Source: Pseudomonas sp. JAI120
GTDB lineage: Bacteria; Pseudomonadota; Gammaproteobacteria; Pseudomonadales; Pseudomonadaceae
Direction of reading: 5' to 3'
Length of the DNA: 64,000 nucleotides
NCBI RefSeq assembly: GCF_014207255.1
Contig: NZ_JACHCZ010000009.1
Location: forward strand, 62,001 to 126,000
The notes beneath the pieces were generated by a model. It worked only from the letters and a program-made list of their open reading frames with translations. It was not told where the DNA came from and did not search any database. Shown one piece after another: positions 58,445-64,000 of this stretch (position 1 is its first letter; each line of letters begins with the position of its first letter). The position numbers were made by a program, and so were the translations under genes.

Positions 58445-58528
58445 CCGCCTTATCAACTACCTCGAAGAATCCGGGCGGCAGATGTAGCGCCCCTCGGTGT
58501 GAATACCGGCAAAAACAAGGAGAACAAC

Positions 58529-60328
58529 ATGCCGTATCAACCCTCGAAAAAAAGACCGGTGCGTTGCGCGCTGGTCCTGGTGGTCCTCGGTTGCAGCCCG
58601 CTGTCATGGGCGCTGCAAGCCCCGTCAAAACTGCAAGTACCGACGCTGGCCTTTGATGACCGGCAAATCATCCTGGTGTGGGAAAAGCCTGCCGATCACG
58701 CCGACATCAAGGATTACCGGGTCTACGCCAATGGCACGCTGCTGGGCAGCGCCAATGCCAACAATGACCAGGTGTCACCGGCCAAACCCTACATCGACCG
58801 GTTTTATAGGCAAGACACCGCCAACTTCCACCATCGCATCGGCATTCACAGCTTCACCGCCCAGGGCCTGAAGCCCGACACCGCGTACCGCTTCACCGTG
58901 CGCTCCGTGGATGGCAACGGCAAAGAGTCCGCCGACAGCGCCCCGGTGCTGCAGCGCACCACCCAGGTTGCGGCGGTATTTGACGTGAAAAAATACGGCG
59001 CCAAAGGCGATGGCAGCCATCTCGATACCCAGGCTATACAGAACGCCATCGATGCCTGCAGCGTCGGTTGCAAAGTCTTGCTGCCTCAAGGCACCTACAA
59101 AACCGGCGCGCTCTACCTCAAGAGCAACATGACCCTGGAGATCGCCGAAGGCGCGACCTTGCTCGGCTCCGAGCGCGCCGAAGATTACCCGTTGGCCGGC
59201 TACATCCAGTACCCGTATTCCACCACCGTGCGCCCGGCCTCGCTGATCAACGCGTTGCCTCGCGATCCACGCCAGCATCAGTCATTCGAAAACATCCGCA
59301 TCGTCGGCAAGGGCACCCTCGACGGCAATGGCTGGAAGCGCAACGCCGATGTCGTCGACGAACGTGGCCAGGCACTGCCGTTCTACCTGCCCAGCGACAA
59401 TACCCGCTATGCCCAGGACGGCATCCTCGCCAAGGCGCAGGTGGAACAGGCCGTGGCGCGCGGCATGAACGTCAAGGATGCCTACGGGCAGATGCGCTCC
59501 TCGCTGATCACCCTGCGCAATGTGAAGAACGTGTTCTACGGCGGCTTCACCGTGGTGAACCCGGCGTTCCACGGCATCATGAACCTGGAGACCGAGAACG
59601 TGGTGCTGGCCAACACCACCCACAAGACCTACGACGCCAACAACGGCGACGGCATCGAGTTCGCCAACAGCAAGGGGGCGATGGTGTTCAACAACTTCTT
59701 CGACACCGGTGATGACTGCGTGAACTTCGCTGCCGGCACCGGTGCCGATGCCGTGCATCAGCCGCCGCAGGAAGATGCGTGGATCTTCAACAACTACTTC
59801 CGCAAGGGCCATGGCATGGTGGTCGCCGGCAGCCATACCGGCGCCTGGATCCAGAACATCCTGGCCGAAGACAACGTGTCGGACGGCACCGATGCCGGGC
59901 TGCGCATGAAGAGCACCAACTTCATGGGCGGCGGCGCGCGCAACGTGACATTCCGCGACTCGGCGATCCGCAACACCGTCAAGCAGGCGTTCATTTTTAC
60001 CCTTGACTACAACGACCCGAACGCCAAGCTCGACTATCAGCGCTCAACGATAGCGGGGCAGTTCAAGGACATTCGGGTGAGCGACGTGAGCGTCGAGAAT
60101 GCCCAAGGGGCGGCGATCGAGGTCAAGGGTGATGCCTTGCACAACGCCTACCATCAGGGCCTGGTGTTCGAGCGTGTGCGCTTTCGCGGCGCAGCCAAGG
60201 CGCGTATTGATGGACTGAAAGACTCACGCTTCGACCACGTGGTCTTCAGCCAGACCGGCGGTGCCAATCCATGGCAGGTCAGCGATAGCCAAGGGCTGGT
60301 GTTCAAGGATGTGGAGCCGGCGCCGTAA
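58529..60328 (+). CDS. pehX: Exported exo-polygalacturonase with FN3 domain (GH28)
   Basis: 599 aa. Signal peptide (CALVLVVLGCSPLSWA), fibronectin-III-like domain (residues ~30-155), then a GH28 right-handed beta-helix. Active-site blocks: NNGDGIEF, TGDDCVNF, RKGHGMVV and GLRMKST (the GH28 D, DD, GHG and RxK motifs). Layout and length match PehX exo-poly-alpha-galacturonosidases (~602 aa), which release digalacturonate from pectin. It supplies KdgM and the downstream pathway. AAGGAGA lies at 58517-58523. The gene is bracketed by short inverted repeats. Confidence 0.9.
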   Translation: MPYQPSKKRPVRCALVLVVLGCSPLSWALQAPSKLQVPTLAFDDRQIILVWEKPADHADIKDYRVYANGTLLGSANANNDQVSPAKPYIDRFYRQDTANFHHRIGIHSFTAQGLKPDTAYRFTVRSVDGNGKESADSAPVLQRTTQVAAVFDVKKYGAKGDGSHLDTQAIQNAIDACSVGCKVLLPQGTYKTGALYLKSNMTLEIAEGATLLGSERAEDYPLAGYIQYPYSTTVRPASLINALPRDPRQHQSFENIRIVGKGTLDGNGWKRNADVVDERGQALPFYLPSDNTRYAQDGILAKAQVEQAVARGMNVKDAYGQMRSSLITLRNVKNVFYGGFTVVNPAFHGIMNLETENVVLANTTHKTYDANNGDGIEFANSKGAMVFNNFFDTGDDCVNFAAGTGADAVHQPPQEDAWIFNNYFRKGHGMVVAGSHTGAWIQNILAEDNVSDGTDAGLRMKSTNFMGGGARNVTFRDSAIRNTVKQAFIFTLDYNDPNAKLDYQRSTIAGQFKDIRVSDVSVENAQGAAIEVKGDALHNAYHQGLVFERVRFRGAAKARIDGLKDSRFDHVVFSQTGGANPWQVSDSQGLVFKDVEPAP

Positions 60329-60359
60329 GCGTAAACGTTATGACGAATGGACCCTTGTA

Positions 60360-60382
60360 GTGAGCGGGGCAAGCCCGCTCAC
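60360..60382. repeat. GTGAGCGGG-type Pseudomonas inverted repeat, with extra half-copy
   Basis: GTGAGCGGG (60360-60368) pairs with CCCGCTCAC (60374-60382), loop of 5. A further half-copy GCCCGCTCACCACT occurs at 60414-60427. It probably terminates pehX. Confidence 0.75.
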
Positions 60383-60449
60383 CACCGGTACGGTGTTCGC
60401 TCTTAACTGAACGGCCCGCTCACCACTGGGGAATCTATTGCGTCCTGCG

Positions 60450-61367
60450 TTAATAGACCTGCGGCACGATGATTTCCACCGGCGTCGGGCTGCGCGAGTA
60501 GTCCTCCTGCCTGACCCGTTGCGGCAGCTCGATCACCGGCAGTTCCACTTCCTCATAAGGCATTTGCCCGAGCAGGTGGTGGATGCAGTTGAGTCGGGCT
60601 TTCTTTTTATCATCGGCCTGCACCACCCACCATGGCGCTTCGGCGATGTGGGTGCGCTCGAGCATGACTTCCTTGGCCTTGGTATAAGCCTCCCAGCGCC
60701 GACGCGACTCCAGGTCCATGGGGCTGAGTTTCCATTGCTTGAGCGGGTCATGAATGCGGCTGAGAAAGCGCAGGTGCTGTTCCTGGTCGGAAATGGAGAA
60801 CCAGTACTTGATCAACTGGATGCCGGAGCGGGCGAGCATGCGTTCGAACTCCGGCACGGTGCGGAAGAACTCTTCGTACTGGTCTTCGTTGCAAAAGCCC
60901 ATGACTTGTTCGACGCCGGCGCGGTTGTACCAGCTGCGGTCGAACAGCACGATTTCACCGGCGGCCGGCAGGTGCGAGACATAACGCTGGAAGTACCACT
61001 GCGTCTGTTCGCGGTCGTTGGGGGCGGGCAAGGCGGCGACGCGGCAGACCCGCGGGTTGAGGCGCTGGGTAATGCGCTTGATCACACCGCCTTTGCCGGC
61101 GGCATCGCGGCCCTCGAACAGGATCACCACTTTGGCGCCGGTCTTGACCACCCAGCTTTGCAGCTTCACCAGTTCGCCTTGCAGGCGAAACAGCTCGCTG
61201 AAGTAAATCCTGCGCGCGGCCTTTTCCGGGCTTTCCTCGACGTGCTCATCGAACAGCGCATTCAGGTCGTGCCCGTCTTCGGACAATTCCAGTTCCAGCT
61301 CTTCGTCACTGTGATCCAGCAGCTCTCGGTGGATGCGCTGGATCAAGGCGTCGTCTACTGCAGACAT
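60450..61367 (-). CDS. ppk2: Polyphosphate kinase 2
   Basis: 305 aa, class I PPK2. Walker A is FEGRDAAGKGG and the Walker B/lid region LFDRSWYNRAGVE. It uses polyphosphate to phosphorylate nucleoside diphosphates (GDP/ADP). It is convergent with pehX and divergent from pstS. The ATG at 61367 is used, with only a weak GAG upstream; the upstream in-frame extension to 61430 lacks family similarity. Confidence 0.93.
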   Translation of the reverse strand: MSAVDDALIQRIHRELLDHSDEELELELSEDGHDLNALFDEHVEESPEKAARRIYFSELFRLQGELVKLQSWVVKTGAKVVILFEGRDAAGKGGVIKRITQRLNPRVCRVAALPAPNDREQTQWYFQRYVSHLPAAGEIVLFDRSWYNRAGVEQVMGFCNEDQYEEFFRTVPEFERMLARSGIQLIKYWFSISDQEQHLRFLSRIHDPLKQWKLSPMDLESRRRWEAYTKAKEVMLERTHIAEAPWWVVQADDKKKARLNCIHHLLGQMPYEEVELPVIELPQRVRQEDYSRSPTPVEIIVPQVY

Positions 61368-61490
61368 GGGAGGCACTCGCGTCGTGGGGGGGAGATGGCA
61401 AAGTCTTAGTCGCATTTTGTTACCAACCAATTACATCGAAATGCATGGCAGTGGCGGAAAGGCGGGAAGAAATAGCGGTTTGCCACTCAA

Positions 61491-61508
61491 TTTTCATAAA
61501 AGCGTAAC
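61491..61508 (+). promoter_or_regulatory. Pho-box-like site upstream of pstS
   Basis: TTTTCAT-AAAA-GCGTAAC fits the 7-4-7 Pho box layout (CTGTCAT repeats separated by an AT-rich tetranucleotide); the first half is good, the second degenerate. It is 49 nt before the pstS ATG, consistent with PhoB activation. Confidence 0.5.
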
Positions 61509-61557
61509 AAAGCTGCTGCAAAGTGCCGGGAGCCCGTAATCACAAGGATTTCCCTGA

Positions 61558-62586
61558 ATGAAACGTCTGATGAAGTCTGCTGCACTCGCCGTTGCGGTTT
61601 CTCTAAGTGCCACCTCGGTATTTGCTGCCGAGAACGTCCGTCTGACAGGTTCTGGCGCCAGCTTCCCGGCGCCGATCTACCTCACCTGGTTCAAGGATTT
61701 CAGCAAGAAGACCGAAGGCGTCACGGTTGACTACCAGTCCAAAGGCAGTGGCGCGGGTGTACAGGACTTCCTGAACAAAACCGTGGACTTCGCCGCCAGT
61801 GACTCGGCCATGAAAGATGAAGACATCGCCAAGGTCGCCGAAGGCGTGCAGTTGCTGCCGATGACCGCAGGCGAAATCGTGCTGGCGTTCAACCTGCCAG
61901 GCAATCCTAAAGAACTTAAGCTGCCACGCGATGTGTACTCCAACATCTTCCTGGGCAAGGTCACCAAGTGGAACGATCCGCAGATCGTCGCCGCCAACCC
62001 TGGCCTGAAACTGCCGGATATGCCGATCACCGTGGTCGTGCGTGCAGACTCCAGCGGTACCACTGCCGTGTTCACCAAGCACTTGTCGGCCATCAACCCA
62101 CAGTTCCAGAAGGACTTGGGTGAAGGCAACACCGTCAACTGGCCAGCCAGCGACAAATTCATCAAATCGCCGAAGAACGATGGTGTGACCGCCACCGTAC
62201 GCCAGACCCCAGGCGCGATTGGCTACATCGAATACGGCTTCGCCAAGCTGGCCAAGGTTGACTTTGCCCAGCTGCAAAACAAGGCTGGCAAGTACGTGGT
62301 ACCTAACGCCGAAAGCGGTGCCGAAGCACTGGCGGCGGTGAAGATGCCGGAAAGCCTGGTGGCCTGGCTGCCGGATCCGGACGGTGCCAAGTCCTACCCG
62401 ATCACCTCCTACACCTGGATGATCTTCCGCAAGGACAACGGCAACCCGGCCAAGGCCAAGGCCATGCGTGAAATGGTCGAGTACAGCCTGACCGAAGGTC
62501 AGAAAATCGCCGACTCGATGGGCTATATCCCGCTGCCGCCATCGGTGGTCGATCAGGTTCGCAAAGCGTCTGCCAACATCAAGTAA
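61558..62586 (+). CDS. pstS: Phosphate ABC transporter, periplasmic phosphate-binding protein
   Basis: 342 aa. Signal peptide (ALAVAVSLSATSVFAAEN); LTGSGASFPAPIY is the phosphate-contacting loop, SKGSGAGVQDF and RADSSGTTAVF the others. It captures phosphate for PstCAB. It is followed by a stem-loop and pstC 76 nt later. Confidence 0.97.
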   Translation: MKRLMKSAALAVAVSLSATSVFAAENVRLTGSGASFPAPIYLTWFKDFSKKTEGVTVDYQSKGSGAGVQDFLNKTVDFAASDSAMKDEDIAKVAEGVQLLPMTAGEIVLAFNLPGNPKELKLPRDVYSNIFLGKVTKWNDPQIVAANPGLKLPDMPITVVVRADSSGTTAVFTKHLSAINPQFQKDLGEGNTVNWPASDKFIKSPKNDGVTATVRQTPGAIGYIEYGFAKLAKVDFAQLQNKAGKYVVPNAESGAEALAAVKMPESLVAWLPDPDGAKSYPITSYTWMIFRKDNGNPAKAKAMREMVEYSLTEGQKIADSMGYIPLPPSVVDQVRKASANIK

Positions 62587-62600
62587 CGCTCGTGAGGCCT

Positions 62601-62634
62601 CTCTCGGCGGGTGCTGTCAGCCTTGCCGGGAGAG
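62601..62634 (+). terminator. Intercistronic stem-loop between pstS and pstC
   Basis: CTCTCGGC (62601-62608) and GCCGGGAGAG (62625-62634) can pair with a small bulge. Without a T-run it is probably a partial terminator or mRNA 3' stabiliser that lets PstS be made in excess over PstCAB. Confidence 0.4.
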
Positions 62635-62662
62635 TTACCCCCCCCTGTTCCGGAATTAGCCA

Positions 62663-63628
62663 ATGAACACACCGTTTGTCGTACCGGGTAACCCGGATTC
62701 TGCCTGCCAGCCACCTTCTACGAAGGACTTCCTGGTTGACCGCACCTTCCGTGCGCTTGCGCGAATAGGCGTGGTTCTGGTGCTGGCGTTGGTGTTTGCC
62801 TTGGTGTTCGAAGTCGGCCGCAAGGCCCTGCCAGGCATGGAAAAGCACGGGTTTGACGTGCTGCTCGGCAGCGTCTGGGATGTCAACCAAGGCAAGTACG
62901 GCATTCTGCCGGCCATCTGGGGCACGCTCTACAGTGCTTTTATCGCGTTGCTGATCGCAGGCGTCTTCGGCGTCAGCATGGCGATTTTTCTCACCCAGGA
63001 TTTTTTGCCGGCGAAGCTGGCGGCGGTGTTTCGTACCATCGTCGAACTGCTCGCGGCCATCCCCAGCGTCGTTTACGGCCTCTGGGGCATTTACGTGGTC
63101 ATCCCGGCGATCCGGCCGTTGACCGCATGGTTGAACACTGAACTTGGCTGGATCCCCTTTTTCGGCACGTCCCTGAGCGGCCCGGGGTTGCTCCCGGCGG
63201 CGCTGGTACTGGCCATCATGATTCTGCCGACCATCGCCGCCGTGTCGCAGGATGCGCTCACCGCCGTGCCGATGAAAACCAAGCAAGCCGCCTACGGCAT
63301 GGGTACCACCCACTGGGAAGCGATTCTCAAGGTGATGGTGCCGTCCGCCGCCACCGGCATCTTCGGTTCCCTGGTGCTGGGCCTGGGCCGCGCACTCGGT
63401 GAAACCATGGCCCTGGCCATGCTGGTGGGCAACGCCAACAACATCTCGCTGTCGCTGTTCGCACCGGCCAACACCCTGGCAGCCTTGCTGGCGCTGAACT
63501 TCCCTGAAGCCGGGCCGAACGAGATCGAAGTATTGATGTACGCCGCACTGGTGCTGATGTTGATCACGCTGATCGTGAACATCTTCGGCTCCATGATCAT
63601 GATGTACGCCCAACGGGGTAATAAGTGA
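62663..63628 (+). CDS. pstC: Phosphate ABC transporter permease PstC
   Basis: 321 aa, six membrane helices with a short cytosolic N-terminus. TKQAAYGMGTTHWEAILKVMVPSAATGI is the EAA loop and GRALGETMALAMLVGN a conserved PstC block. It forms the membrane channel with PstA. The TGA overlaps the pstA ATG by one base (TGATG). Confidence 0.95.
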   Translation: MNTPFVVPGNPDSACQPPSTKDFLVDRTFRALARIGVVLVLALVFALVFEVGRKALPGMEKHGFDVLLGSVWDVNQGKYGILPAIWGTLYSAFIALLIAGVFGVSMAIFLTQDFLPAKLAAVFRTIVELLAAIPSVVYGLWGIYVVIPAIRPLTAWLNTELGWIPFFGTSLSGPGLLPAALVLAIMILPTIAAVSQDALTAVPMKTKQAAYGMGTTHWEAILKVMVPSAATGIFGSLVLGLGRALGETMALAMLVGNANNISLSLFAPANTLAALLALNFPEAGPNEIEVLMYAALVLMLITLIVNIFGSMIMMYAQRGNK

Positions 63629-64000
63629 TGACTGATCTCACTGCTGCAACCGACCTGACGTCCCCCGCAGGCGCACTGCCCAGCCTGCAGCGCCGGTTCG
63701 AAGGCCGTGCCCTGCGCAGCCTGGTGTTGACCACCCTGGTCTGGGCGGGCGCGCTGCTGGCCAGCGTACCGCTGATTTCCGTGCTCTACATGCTCATCAC
63801 CCGCGGCGGTGCGCGCCTGAGCCTTGAAGTGTTCACCGAGCTGCCACCCACCGGTTTCGAGACCGGCGGCGGTTTCGGCAACGCGATGGCCGGTACCTTC
63901 GTGATGGTCGGCATTGCCGCTGCCATCGCCGTGCCGGTCGGCATCATGGCGGCGATCTTCCTCGCCGAACTGGGGCCGGACAGCAAGCTGGCGAACGCTG
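63628..64000 (+). CDS. pstA: Phosphate ABC transporter permease PstA (3' end outside window)
   Basis: The first 124 codons are present. After a polar N-terminus, a first helix (LVLTTLVWAGALLASVPLISVLYML) and periplasmic loop with FTELPPTGFETGGGFGNAMAGTFVMVG match PstA. The start overlaps the pstC stop. It is truncated by the window edge, not by mutation. Confidence 0.93.
   Translation, partial: MTDLTAATDLTSPAGALPSLQRRFEGRALRSLVLTTLVWAGALLASVPLISVLYMLITRGGARLSLEVFTELPPTGFETGGGFGNAMAGTFVMVGIAAAIAVPVGIMAAIFLAELGPDSKLANA

Noticed and set aside
58415..60427. CRISPR-like repeats
   Set aside because: Only single stem-loops and one half-copy, with no regular spacers and no cas genes.

Overview
The window is gamma-proteobacterial and almost certainly from a Pseudomonas of the fluorescens/putida type. 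Evidence: high GC; near-textbook Pseudomonas proteins (Ech with the exact catalytic residues of the P. fluorescens enzyme, Fcs, Vdh, VanAB, HpaG1/G2, uronate dehydrogenase, KdgD, PstS); OprD- and SphA-type porins; GTAGGAGC-type small inverted repeats; and A-rich (AAnAAnAA) leaders typical of Hfq/Crc-controlled catabolic genes. No rRNA, tRNA, IS element, phage gene or CRISPR was seen. It reads as a long, densely packed catabolic region that joins core phosphate genes at the right end.

Region 1 (1-17.9 kb): lignin-type phenylpropanoids. A truncated benzaldehyde/vanillin-type aldehyde dehydrogenase and coniferyl alcohol dehydrogenase (calA) lead to uptake genes (SphA-like porin, AAHS-family MFS, OprD-like porin). 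Then come a MarR repressor and the divergent ech-vdh-fcs-aat-acd operon (ferulate/coumarate to vanillate/4-hydroxybenzoate). VanR, VanB and VanA demethylate vanillate to protocatechuate. The ech and vanA promoters both show clear palindromic operators on top of promoter elements.

Region 2 (16.4-40.4 kb): aromatic amines and 4-hydroxyphenylacetate. A phenylacetaldehyde-type dehydrogenase is divergent from an Acinetobacter-type two-component 4-HPA 3-hydroxylase (C2 oxygenase; C1 reductase with a MarR-like tail). Next come a porin, an APC permease with an overlapping DUF3156-like gene, a FeaR-like AraC activator, a TetR regulator, and a minus-strand operon of FAD amine oxidase, cupin, LuxR, MoaF and two SDRs. 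The homoprotocatechuate pathway (hpaG1G2EDFXHI) is flanked by two hpaR paralogues, with hpaA divergent. One identical 9-mer (TGTTAACTA) sits at three promoters of this block, suggesting that one HpaR-type repressor ties amine uptake/oxidation to ring cleavage.

Region 3 (40.5-46.3 kb): an AraC regulator, SphA-like porin, MFS transporter and amidase form a small uptake-and-hydrolysis unit of unknown substrate, followed by a PAS-GGDEF diguanylate cyclase.

Region 4 (46.3-60.4 kb): pectin/galacturonate. It holds a GntR/FadR-type regulator, uronate dehydrogenase, a KdgM-type porin, an enolase-superfamily enzyme, an Opp/Dpp-type ABC transporter with two paralogous binding proteins, KdgD and a secreted FN3-GH28 exo-polygalacturonase. 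Five copies of a 13-bp near-palindrome (GTYRTCGTAYRAC) in the control regions look like the operator of a previously unrecognised local regulon. Region 5 (60.4-64 kb) is PPK2 and pstS-pstC-pstA (truncated) with a Pho-box-like site.
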